From assembly GCA_948144175.1 (NCBI GenBank), contig CANXME010002275.1, positions 4,649,001 to 4,713,000 on the forward strand: a stretch of DNA of 64,000 nt, given 5' to 3'. Source of the stretch: Closterium sp. NIES-65. Lineage: Eukaryota > Streptophyta > Zygnematophyceae > Desmidiales > Closteriaceae. Shown here piece by piece: positions 33,039 through 44,200 of this stretch. Position 1 is the first letter of the stretch. The number at the start of each line of letters is the position of its first letter. The notes beneath the pieces were generated by a model that was not told the origin of the DNA, made no database searches, and worked only from the letters and a program-made list of their open reading frames with translations. A program made the position numbers and the translations under genes.

Positions 33039-33403
33039 GGGGCCGCTGAGTAGGGCGGCGGGGCCGCTGCAGAAGGGCGGCGGGGCCGCGGAGTAGGGCG
33101 GCGGGGCCGCTGAGTAGAAGGGCGGCGGGGCCGCTGAGTAGGGCGGGGGGGCCGCTGAGTAGGGCGGCGGGGCCGAAGTGTGGGGCGACGGGGCCGCCAG
33201 AAAGGGCGGCGGGGCCGAAGCGACGGGCGGCGGGGCCGCTAGGGGAAGGGGCCGCTAGGGCGATAGGGCCACTAGGGCGTAGGGGCCGCTAGGGCGGCTC
33301 GACGAGGTGAGAGCCCGAAGCGCGACTCGGGCGGAGCGTGCTTCGGGCAGGAAAAAAAGAGAGTCGATGTGGTGGGCCCTAGGCACAGTTCCCACGCGGG
33401 AAC
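33039..33403 (-). repeat. Element F leader, part near its 5' LTR
   Basis: GGCGGGGCCGCTGAGTAG repeats, then GGTGGGCCC (33371-33379) and the pairing segments GTTCCC/GGGAAC (33388-33403) beside the primer-binding site (33404-33416). The same repeats occur at 25380-25570, which confirms the G insertion point. Confidence 0.75.
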
Positions 33404-33416
33404 CTGCTCGATACCA

Positions 33417-33537
33417 TGAGGAAAGTAGAACGAGAATGAATGACTAAGGAATGGAAGTGATACAAATGTGCAACCCTAGAAATGTGTACCCCATATAGGC
33501 TACCCCACTATAGCCTACACAATATTATAATTTGACA
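33417..33537 (-). repeat. Element F 5' LTR
   Basis: 121 bp, TGAGGAAAG to TTTGACA on the plus strand. It is followed by target duplication ATTTT (33538-33542). Confidence 0.9.
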
Positions 33538-33542
33538 ATTTT

Positions 33543-35148
33543 CTGTAAGGGTTGTCATCATTACCTACCAGCTCGGTTTATGTGCAGAGGTTTTCCTGTA
33601 CAACTTTCGTGCCCTTGGATGAGGGCCCCCATTACACATGCATGGTGTCGCCTTTGTGTCACGCAGGAAAACCTCAAGCGTGAAACTGCTTTTGAAACAG
33701 GTCCTCCTAGATTGAGACCCCCCCCAATATCGCGAACCATGTTGAATGTGATTCGGGATACGAGTTTTGTGTGAGCAGAGTGCTGAGTCCGCATGGTGCA
33801 ACTTCGTTTGGTGTAGTGCTGACGGGCTGCGTGTTTTTTTTTTTTTTTTTTTTTTTTTTTTTCCGTCATAGTGCACATAACGCTGCTTTGTCGAAGTTAC
33901 GTAACAATTACGAGTTTTTCCCAAATGAACTCATGGGACACGCCCTAAGGCTTGTGTTGCGTCATTGTCGGTGGTTTCCCACGCAAAGCCCTGCCCGAAA
34001 TGGGACCAAGCTGTACTGCTGCTGACTCTGGCAGGGTGTTTGATCCGTCCGAGCTGTCATTGATCCGTCCACACATCCATCCAGCCAAATTCTCTCCGCT
34101 GACGTGCAGATTTTGTCGAGCCGAGAAGGAATTTCCTCCTTCCTCCGCCTCGATCCAGTTTGCCCTACTGTTCACTTCGAGATGAGCCAAATACACCCTG
34201 TTTCGCGCCACACTGACATTCGCAATATTGACAAGCCAGTTGTACTGACATCAATGCGTCCAAATTGGTCCCCGAACATATCGTATAAGCACTTTTGCCG
34301 CACGAAACCGAACTCAAAAGCACGTTTGTTTCATAAACCGTTGTCTACCGTTCTCCTGAAGTGCATTTCGGTTGCAAGCACCAGCCCGCTGAATCCAAGC
34401 ACACGTGCGCACTGTAGCCGGGGCTCCCGATTGTTCAAACATCGTGAAACAAGGTGTACTTGCAGCCAGCATCATACATACTCAGGTTACTCCCGAGCAG
34501 TTTCTCAGGTGCAATCAAACTGGGCTTCCTCAACGCTGATTGATCGTTTCTTTTAAATCACATTTTTCACGCTGGTCGAAATCTTTAGGAAGTAACAAAA
34601 ATAGAACCATCCACTTTACCTCCCGGCCTGGATATGTTAGATTAAAGTACGAAAATTTACAACAGGGCAGAAAAAATAAATCCCTAGAGAATCTGGACGC
34701 ATTTTTGTGAGGGATCAGTCCTAATTACTGGAAAGGGCAATATTTTTAGGGTTAATGTCTCCCGAGCCGCATCCCTTTCCGATTGGGTTTCATTATTGGG
34801 TCAGGTGGAATGCATTTCCGAAATATAGGGCGGCTTTTTGTAGTTAGGGTTGATCCATTCCAAAATTCGTATAGGTTTGCGATATGTTATATATACATTT
34901 TTTCAATTGCTGGAATTGTTTTAGCAAATATATATAGAAAATAACACGAATAAGTTAATAATATATAGGAAAATCATGTTTCTGTTGGTGATTATACATG
35001 AGAAACTATTCAGGAATAATTTGAGTATGTATGATTTTGGCCAAATTTCTTGCAATCCTTGTCGTAGTAATCTGCCCCACTAACCTGCCAGCAAGTCATA
35101 TCGGCCAACTTTATTGATACTAAAATTATGTGAGAGACATTTTGCATT
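33543..35148. other. Host intergenic sequence, no gene recognised
   Basis: AT-richer sequence following the F insertion. Its first part may be the end of the chromovirus D LTR. It contains a T run of about 30 bases (33833-33862). Open frames are short, overlap on both strands and show no recognisable domain. No tRNA or rRNA was recognised. Confidence 0.5.
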
Positions 35149-35290
35149 GGTACTCAACCTTGATTTGTCATCGCTGATTGGTGCTCGCATTTCAATCACA
35201 ATTTTCAAACTAATATCATCCCCAAAATGTGACAGAAACATAATGCAATTACCGAACTCAGAAATTCACAATTGTGTCGAGATGCTACTT
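35149..35290 (+). repeat. Imperfect direct repeat, copy 1
   Basis: About 142 bp beginning GGTACTCAACCTTGATTTG and ending GAGATGCTACTT. It recurs at 35711-35850 with scattered substitutions and small indels. Element K lies exactly between the copies. Confidence 0.85.
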
Positions 35291-35292
35291 AC

Positions 35293-35710
35293 TGTCAGAA
35301 TGTTATCATCTAGCCTGTAGTGGGGTGCTCTATAGCGAGTTTAACCCTGTTAGAGTTTGATATATGTATCCCAACTGCTGTTAGTGAAAGCCCTCCCTTC
35401 TTCCTTCAGGATTTTCACATGATATCAGAGCATCTACGCTCCTGGCCTGTGCGCCCACCTAACTGCTTCCGCTGCTACTCTGTGTGTTGCACGCACCGTG
35501 GCGTGCGACGGATTTTTTCTTCCCGTCGGCCGCCCTCTTGTCGAGCCCTCCTAGAGGCCCCTCTCACGGCCCCTCGCGCGACCCTTAGCGGCCCCGTCGC
35601 CACCCCTAGCGGCCCCATCGCCGCCCTTCTCGGCCTCTCGACGCCCCTTCGCGGCCCCATCGCCGCCCCTAGCGGCCCCGTTGCCGCTCTTCCAGGCCCC
35701 TCGCGGCCCC
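35293..35710 (+). mobile_element. Element K: truncated E-type element
   Basis: A 5' LTR (35293-35419, TGTCAGAATG to TTTTCACA) with primer-binding site TGATATCAGAGC (35420-35431). The start of an E-like interior follows (CTCCTGGCCTGTG, CGCCCACCTAACTGCTTCCG), then about 200 bp of CGGCCCC-rich repeats. No second LTR follows. The interior stops at 35710, where the second direct-repeat copy starts, so the 3' half has been lost. It is clearly related to element E but more diverged. Confidence 0.8.
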
Positions 35711-35850
35711 GGTATTCAACCTTGATTTGTCATCGCTGATTGGTGCTCGCATTTCAATAACAATTTTCAAACTAACATCATCCCCACTATATGACAGAAA
35801 CATAATGGAATTACCGAACTCAAAAATTCACAGTTGTATCGAGGTGCTAT
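35711..35850 (+). repeat. Imperfect direct repeat, copy 2
   Basis: About 140 bp matching 35149-35290. It starts abruptly after the GC-rich interior of element K and ends GAGGTGCTAT before an A-rich stretch. Confidence 0.85.
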
Positions 35851-38201
35851 TTTCAAATATAAAAAAAACATTAATTATTAAAAATATTAAATTTGTATCA
35901 AACGCGAATCGTGTAAATGTTAAAAAATATCCACTGAGAAAAAGGATGCCAAATGAGAATAACTAAATATATTAGGGTTAATGACACCATTAACCCTCTA
36001 TCGAGTGTGGACCTGCTAACTTCGTAAACCTCCTCGGATGGCATTAATTCTAAAACATCATGCGACAATGTGTTTAGGTTTAATGCCATTCTGATTGGAT
36101 GCCTTTTAGCAGGAGGGTTATTTTTAATTGCTTGCGGGTAGCAGGCTCCATTATGCGGTGTCGTTTGTCCAAGCAGATAATCATAAGGACTTGACAACTC
36201 CCTGTATTAAGGGTTAATATTTTCAAATTCCGTCCTGGTTATCCAAGCGTTTTAGTATATTTCCTTTTTTGTTTGGTATGTGCGGAGCTGCTGGTGGCGA
36301 CATTGTTTCAAAACTGTGCTTATAAAGAAATAACGGTATTTGTAGTTACTATACTGCGAGATAGTTGGTTGTTTACGTTCGCAAACCGCTTTTGGCATAA
36401 TTCGAGTATCAATGAAGTTGGCCGCCAGCCCTATGGCACAAAATATGATCGACGAGTCGCGCATTCTCGAAGCCAATGTGCGGCTTGGGCGAACAAGCTG
36501 GCCACTGGCCACAGACGGATCCCTCCTCACCCCCACAGTCCCCCCTCCCGTTGACACCACCCCATGCCCCTCGGACCCTCTAACCAACTCCCCTTCCTCA
36601 CACTTTCGGCCTTCTGCGTCGGAACAAGATATCTTCCCCCAACAATCCCCCCAACCATCCCCCAATCCCCCTCCCATCACTTTATGGCCCCGCCAATAGC
36701 CCTTTCCGCCCCCACCACTTGCCTCACCCCGCCTTGCTCACAGCCAAATTTATCCCATCTACAGTTGTAGGTGGAACTGTATTATAAACATTCGCTCATG
36801 GAATGCCTGGTCCGTAAATAGCAGCGCGACGGAACCCTAAGAATTGCAGTTATTGACAACCCATGAGCTCCCGCACCATCCCTAGAACTGCTAGGGTGTA
36901 CCGACCACAGACACTTGGATTTCAAAGCGGGCTTTGACCCTGACATCCCTGGAAAGACTGTTCCACTTCCTCTTCTCTCCCTCTCTCGACCAATCTTTCC
37001 CAACCGTTTCTGTGGAATGCGTATCTGAGGACGAGTCGTGCCTTCCCTAACTGTTTAGAACGTTGGAAACACGGTACGAAACGCTTAAAATCGTACACCA
37101 CCGTATTGCCTGAACTAGCTCACATCTCCTGACTTCTGCTTCCACGCTCTCTACATCCACTGAGCGGAGTTCGTTTTGGGTTCATGTACCAATTTTCAGA
37201 ATGCTTAGCAGTGGTTCACAGCAATGAAGAGCCCCCAAGCTCGAAATGCATGTACACATGACGCTCAACCCCTGCGCGTGAATTCTCCCTCTACAGGATG
37301 GAAAGTCTACACCCGTGTTTTTTTAACTAGCCAGTTGCACCTACATTACAAGCCCCTCCAGCCAGCTGCAGTTGTTATGAACCAATACGAACCACAGAAA
37401 CCGAAGTCAAGCAGAAAAGACCCAAGTCAAAATGTCAACGAGGAGTTACAGAGTTATTATATGCCATTTTTTGCTAGGTGCGACGTTGATGAATTTTGCA
37501 AGCGGACCAGAGTAAATTAAAAGCTCCCTTCACAAGGCAACCTTGGGTTAGTCAAACGAGCATCACGTGTGCTGTATCGCCCTTGGCTGCGTTGTCTGGA
37601 CTGAGTAAAATCTCGCGACACGCCGACAGTGCAAGCTGACGAGAGCTTACTAAGCGATGTATTTCATCCTCCTTGACTTCCAAAATCTTCATGCTGTGCG
37701 TGATCGTAGTATGTTGAACTTGTTGAGTGGAAGCTTTTCTAACCCCAATTGCCGTGCGAGGAGGAGTCCGTAGCGCGGTTCGTTACAAAAAAACTCGTGA
37801 GTTCAGAATCCGAATTTACGCCTTTGTTCTTTGCTGGAAACGTGTTTGTGCCGCATCATAGATTACCCGTCTTCAAGCGAATCCCGACTTGAAGCTCGTG
37901 CAAACATGTCTTTTGATCTTCAAAGCCGTCTCAAAATAAGAATGACCCGAACTATATGCAGTGTACACGTCTGACTACTGTAGTACACGTTCTTAACTCG
38001 CTCAAAATCCCGACGGAAACGCATACTACTGTCCACTTTCTTGCAAGGAGTAATTTCTAGGAGTATTTCCTAAAGAGAGTACCAGAGCTCGTTGTACGAG
38101 CAATACTATTGGCACTACCCCTCCGCCGCGTCACGTACTTAGTAAGCAGGGCTGCCTCGCTTCAAACTCCTCGCCGTGTCGTTGACGCTGTGCTGGTGAC
38201 A
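35851..38201. other. Intergenic and upstream region of the BAT1-like gene
   Basis: AT-rich host sequence with no recognisable gene, RNA or transposon. A C-rich stretch lies at 36520-36700. Promoter and 5' UTR of the transporter gene presumably lie in the right part, but I see no diagnostic element strong enough to place a start site. Confidence 0.45.
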
Positions 38202-41189
38202 ATGGTCGCAACACCAGTGATACTAGCTGCTGAATGCGGCGAGATAGAAGCGTCGCTCGGCGACGGTTGCGGAGCGACGAAACAGTGCCACCACGACGCG
38301 TGCGACCACCACGCGACAGATTCCGCCATCGGCGACGGCCGCCGCGCTCTGACTGACACGGATTACGACCGTCGTGACGGCGACGACGAACCTTCGCAGA
38401 AGCTTCCGCCGCACGGCGAGGAGATGAACCTGTACACGGAGGCGTCCGCGTTTGAAGGCGCCGCGATAGTGGCGATGATTCAGCGGCGCGACGAGGAGGT
38501 GGGAACGGAGCAGAAGATCCTTCAGATCACCATGGAGGACGGAATCACGCTCTCCGTGGAGCTAGACCCCGCTGAGAAGCGCCTGAACGAGCTGGGCTAC
38601 CGGCAGGAGCTCCACCGCTCTCTGGTGAGTTCTCGGCTCTCCCTATCACTCAAAGTAAACGGAGCAGAAAATAATTTGTCCCATCTCCCACCTCCCATCT
38701 GCCATCTGCCATCTGCCACCTCCCACCTCCCATCTGCCACCTCCCACCTCCCATCTGCCACCTCCCACCTCCCATCTCCCACCTCCCATCTCCCATCTCC
38801 CACCTCCCATCTCCCATCTCCCATCGCCCATCTCCCATCTCCCACCTCCCATCTCCCATCTCATCGCAAGCCCGTGTCCATCCCTCCAACCCCTCTCCTC
38901 CCCTCAGCGTCTCCTGGCGCCCTACGCAGTGGGCGTGTGCTTCATGACTGTCCCCATCCCCCCATCCCCCCATCCCCCCATCCCCCCATCCCCGTGCTTC
39001 AACTCTCAGCGTTTCCTCGGCCTCTACGCAGTGGGCGCCATTACGCGGCCTCTACACGGCGTGTCTTTCATGACTGTCCCCATTCACCCCCCATCTCTCC
39101 CTCTCCCCCCCATGCCCCCAACCTCTCTCCCTCCCCACAGCGTTTCCTCGGCCTCTACGCAGTGGGCGTGTCTTTCATGACTGTATTCGCCGGATTCGTC
39201 CCCACCTACGCGTACGTCCCTTTCCCTCCCCTCCCCATTCGCATGCCCCATGCATGCATGTTCGTACGTCCCCACCTACGCGTATGTCCCTTTCCTTCCC
39301 CTCCCCACTCGCATGATCCTGCGTGTGTGCCGTATAAAACAAGTACAAAGGGTAAAAACGATCGGCGCCCACCTTGGGCTATTTCGGTACTGGTGGATCA
39401 CCGCCCTCTTCCCTCCCTTCTCCCCTTCCTATACCCTCCCCTCACTCGATTTTCACACACGCTCTTCTCACTCTCTTCCTTGAACTCTGTACCAATGGAC
39501 AAGGGTTCATCAACGGTGGGCCAGGGGGGCTCATCTGGTACTGGTGGATCACCGCCCACTTCGTCCCTCCCCTTTCCCCTCCCAATCCCCCCCACTCACT
39601 CCCTCCTGTCCCCTGTCACTCGCCATTTCCTCTCCCTCACTCCACAATTCATTCCCTCCACTCCCCCGTCCCTCCCCCTTCCCCTCCCCTGCTGCAGCCA
39701 GGGCTTCATCAACGGCGGCCCAGGAGGGCTCATCTGGTACTGGTGGATCACCGCCCTCTTCGTACACCTTATAGGCCTCTCCATGGCCGAGATAGCATCC
39801 TCGTTCCCAGTAAGACTACACCCTGTGTTACATTGTTTGGCAATCAGTGGTATCACAGATCACAGCCCTCTTCGTACACCTTATAGGCCTCTCCATGGCC
39901 GAGATAGCATCCTCGTTCTCGGTTAGAGAGTTTATTCTATACTGCATTGTTGCCGGTCAGTGGTGCCACTCATAAACAACTTTCTTCGTCCACCTTATAG
40001 GCTTCTCCATGGCCGAAATAGCATCTCCATTTCCAGTGAAAGTACACTCTTTACTATACTGTTGTCAGTCAGTGGTGCCACTCATAACAATTCTCTCTGT
40101 CCACCTTATAAGCCTCTCCATAGCCCAGATAGCCTCCTCTCATTCCCAGTAAGAAAGTAATGCTCCACTATCTTCTTTTACCACACTTTACCGCACTGCA
40201 CTGCAACCAACACATCCACCCGCTTAACCATTGCATTCCTCCATCATTCATCATTCCCCCACTCACACACCAAGTTCACAATCTTTCGTGTCTCCAACCT
40301 AAAGGCGCGGCTTATCCACCTGTGACATGAAGAAAGCAGCCGCTGTGACATGAAGAATTTTCCTAAGCTGCAGCTCGCCTAGTCTCATGGCTAAAGGCGC
40401 GGCTTAACTACCTTTCCTTTTGTGACATGAAAGACCAAGTGTGCCAGCCACCTGTCCTTGCCACCTGTCCTTGCCAGCTGTCCTTGCCACCTGTCCTTGC
40501 CACCTGTCCTTGCCACCTGTCCTTGCCACCTGTCCTTGCCACCTGTCCTCCTTCTGATTTCACTATCCTCTTCCTCCAGACAGCTGGCTCGCTCTATTTC
40601 TGGGCGGCAGCACTGGCAGGGCCGAAGTGGGGGCCACTGGCTTCATTCATCACGGTGAGATGCGATCTGATTTGATTCACGGTGAGATGCGGTCTGATTT
40701 GATTCACGGTGAGATGCCATCTGATTCGATTTACAGTAAAACGCAATCTGGTTTTCCTAGTGCCCGTTGCGCTTGCCTTGCTCTGGCCGGGGTGGATGCT
40801 GCGTCTAGGCTTGTTTGTGTGCGAATGCGACTTTTGAGTCGACTCCAATTTTTTAGGCGCCTCAAAAATCGTGCGAATGCGACTTTTGAGTCGACTCAAA
40901 CGTCTCTCATGCGCCGCTGTGTGACTGACTGATGCCGCTTGCCCGTTCTCCCCTGTGGCAGGGATGGATGGAGTTCCTGGGCCTGGCTGTGTGTCGAAGC
41001 AGCGTCTCTCATTGCTCCCCTGTGCTCCCCTGTGCTCCCCTGTGCTCCCCTGTGCTCTGGCAGGGGTGGATGGAGTTCCTGGGCCTGGCAGTGTGTGGCG
41101 CCAACGTCTCTTATGGAGGCTCCGTTATTCTGCAAGTGCTCATCCTCATCTCAACAGGTACACTCACTCACATTGCCGGATTAAACACA

Positions 41190-41253
<64 letters not shown>

Positions 41254-44200
41254 TGCACACGCACATGCACACGCACACGCACACGCACGCGCACACGCAC
41301 ACGCACACACACGCACACATGCATGCGCACGTTGATGAGATGAATATACACGGTCGGTTGGAATCTCTGGGGTTTCACATACACATGCAGAGTTGCGTTG
41401 AATAAGGCGAAGAGTTTTGGGGAAGGATGGTGTGCACATGCATACTGGGGAAGGGGATGGTGTGCACATGCATACTGGGGTTTCCATCCATTGGTATACG
41501 CACGTGCCATGCAGTGCCATGTGTCATGCCATGCTGTCACATGCCATGCCATACCATACCATACCATACCATACCATACCATACCATACCATACCATACC
41601 ATACCATACCATACCATACCATACCATACCATACCATACCATACCATACCATACCACACCACACCATACCATACCATACCATACCATACCATACCAAGCC
41701 ACCGCATGCCATCTCATGCCATCCCTTGCCATTCCATGCCATACCTCCCTGCCACCCAAACACCAGGCGGTGCTGATGGGGGTGGCTACCTCCTCAGCAA
41801 GTACGCTGCCTCTGCCATTACATGCCATGCCATCCTGCCTTCCTTTTCCCTGCAACCCATATAACAGGCGGTGCTGATGGGGGTGGCTACCTCCTCAGCA
41901 AGTACGCTGTTTTCGCCATTGCGTGCGGCTTTGTGCTTATCTGCTTCCTCATCAACTGCTTATCAGTGCGCACTGTAGCAACAGTCATGGTCGTCTCTGC
42001 TGCCATTCAGGTGAATCCTCAGGTGGTCTTCTCAAGATGAGTCCTTCGTTGTTCAGGTGATTTTCACACCGTACTGCTCAGGTCATTTTCCGCTTGGCAC
42101 CTGTGCTACCTTGGAACCTTGTTGCCATGTTGCAAGGTGACTTTTGAGTCGACTCAAAAGCTTGACTTCTCAGGTGACATACCATACCAGCACCGATGCT
42201 CTCGCCGCGTGTGATGAGTTTATTTTTGAGTCGTTCATTTCTGAGTTGACTCAAAAATGGAACCTTGTTACCATGTTATTTTGAAAGAAGAGTGTATCTG
42301 AGACGTCTCAAGAACACTCAGAAATGGAACCTTGTTGCCATATTACTAAACTTCTTAGGTCACATACCAGCAGTGATGCTCACGCCTTTGACTTTCCCAG
42401 TTCTCCTCTTCTGGCCTTTCCCCTTTACCCTCATATAGCCACGTGTGGGGAGGGTGTTTTTTGAGACGTCTCAAAAACACCCTCTCTACACGTCACTTTG
42501 ACTTTCCCATTTCTCCTCTTCTGGCCTTCCCCCTTATACCCTCACATAGCAGTAGAAGTCGTTCTCATCGTCATGCTGATTCTAGGGACATCCACCCACC
42601 CATCAGACCCTTGTTTCGCCCTCATCCCGCCCTCATCCCGCCCTCATCTCCCGTTCGCCCCATGTATCGCAGATAGCAGCAGCAGTGGTGCTCATCGTCA
42701 TGCTGCCTCTAGTGGCGCCCACCCATGAGCCCGCATCCTGGGTGTTTGGGGACTTTGGCAACAACAGAGACATCACACTCACGCCCAGCAATGTGAGTCT
42801 GGACACGCTGGGTCAGAAAAAATACAGCCTACCAGCGTTGTGAGTTTTTTCACGCACTTTGGGTCTACGCACGTGGGGTCTACGCACGTGGGGTCTACGC
42901 ACTTGGGGTCTACGCACTTGGGGTCTACGCACGTGGGGTCTACGCACTTGGGGTCTACGCACGTGGGGTCTACGCACTTGGGGTCTACGCAGTGAGAAAG
43001 TCGATTTGTCTCAAGGAGATATGACTTCTCAATTTGTGTCAATTTGTGTCAATTTGTTTCCGTTGTCACAACTCCTCTTGCTCCCTCCCGGACCTACTCC
43101 CGGACCCACACCCTATCCACCCCCCTTCATCAGGCCTACTCCTTCCTCATCACTCTCTTCGTCTCCCAGTGCTTCCTCAACAGCTACAACTGCTTGTCTC
43201 GGCTGCTAAACAGTCCCCATTCCCTCCTCTCCCTCGTCTTTCTCCTGTCCCTCGTATTCTCCTGCCCCCATCCTTTCCAGGCCTATTCCTTCCGCAGCAC
43301 GCTCCTCGCATCCCAGTACTCCCTCTACGGCCACGACTGCTTCTCTCGGGCTGCTGAACTGTCCCCATTCCCTCCTCTCCCTCGTATTGTCCCTCTTCTC
43401 CCTCCCCTTGCCCCTCTTCCCAGGCCTACTCCTTCCGCATCACGCTACTCGTCTCACAATACTACCTTTACGGCTACGACTGCTTGGCGCACCAGTCCCC
43501 ATTCCCTCCTCTCCCAACTCCCCTCCTATTCTCCCGCCCCTCATCCTTCCCTCCCTCCCAGGCCTATTCCTTCCTCATCACTCTCCTTGTCTTCCAATGC
43601 TCCCTCAAATCCTACAACTGTGTGTCTTGGGCTGCTACCACGTCCCCATTCCCGCTTCTTCCACTTCTCCCTCCTCTTCCTACTCTCGTTCTTACTGTCC
43701 CGCCCAGGCCTATTCCTTCCTCATCACCCTCCTCGTCTCCCAGTACTCCCTTGATGGCTATAAAACAGCCGTTCCTTATCAACCCCCTTCCCCTCTCTAT
43801 CCCTCGCCTCCTTCCTCTTCTCCCACCGTCACCCTACCAATCCTCCTTCCCCAGGCCTGTTCCTTCCTCATCACTCTCCTCGTCTCCCAATACTCCCTCT
43901 ACAGCTACGACTGCGTCTCTTGGGCGTCTAACACGTCCCCATTCCGTTCTCTCCCTCCTGCCTCTCCTTTCCCTCCTCTTGCACCCGCCCAGGCCTACTC
44001 CTTCCTCATCACTCTCCTCGTCTCACAGTACTCCCTCTACGGCTACGACTGCGTGGCGCATCTCGCAGAAGAGACAAAGAAGGCCGACCGGACGGCGCCG
44101 CTCGCAATCATGTCCTCTCTGACCACAGTGACCGTGCTGGCGTGGCTGCTCGTGGTGGTGCTGACGTGGAGCATCCAGGATCCAGCTCATCTGTTCGTGG

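Larger units (their letters stand above)
18660..33537 (-). mobile_element. Copia element F (complete, carries element G)
   Basis: Short-LTR copia element on the minus strand with LTRs at 18660-18780 and 33417-33537 and target duplication ATTTT on both sides. About 7.4 kb once nested element G (25579-33038) is subtracted. Interior in sense: primer-binding site (33404-33416), GC-rich leader split by G, gag, protease, integrase, RT-RNase H, 3' UTR with TA repeats. The LTRs differ only at the second base (TT against TG), yet the coding region has a frameshift at a G run, another near 23170, and several nonsense codons. Confidence 0.9.

Noticed and set aside
18660-33537. A single giant 15-kb element between matching 121-bp LTRs
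   Set aside because: A second complete element (G) with its own LTRs and target duplication accounts for half of the length.
33561-34556. Possible small host genes right of element F
   Set aside because: Frames are short, overlap on both strands, one is a poly-Lys artefact of the T run, and no known domain is visible.
38109-39926. 605-codon uninterrupted frame starting at 38109
   Set aside because: It begins at TTG and reads through introns 1-3, including a heptamer minisatellite; only 38202-38624 of it is accepted as exon 1.
41181-41855. Frames of 119-224 codons over CA and CCATA repeats
   Set aside because: Simple-sequence translation inside intron 5 on both strands.
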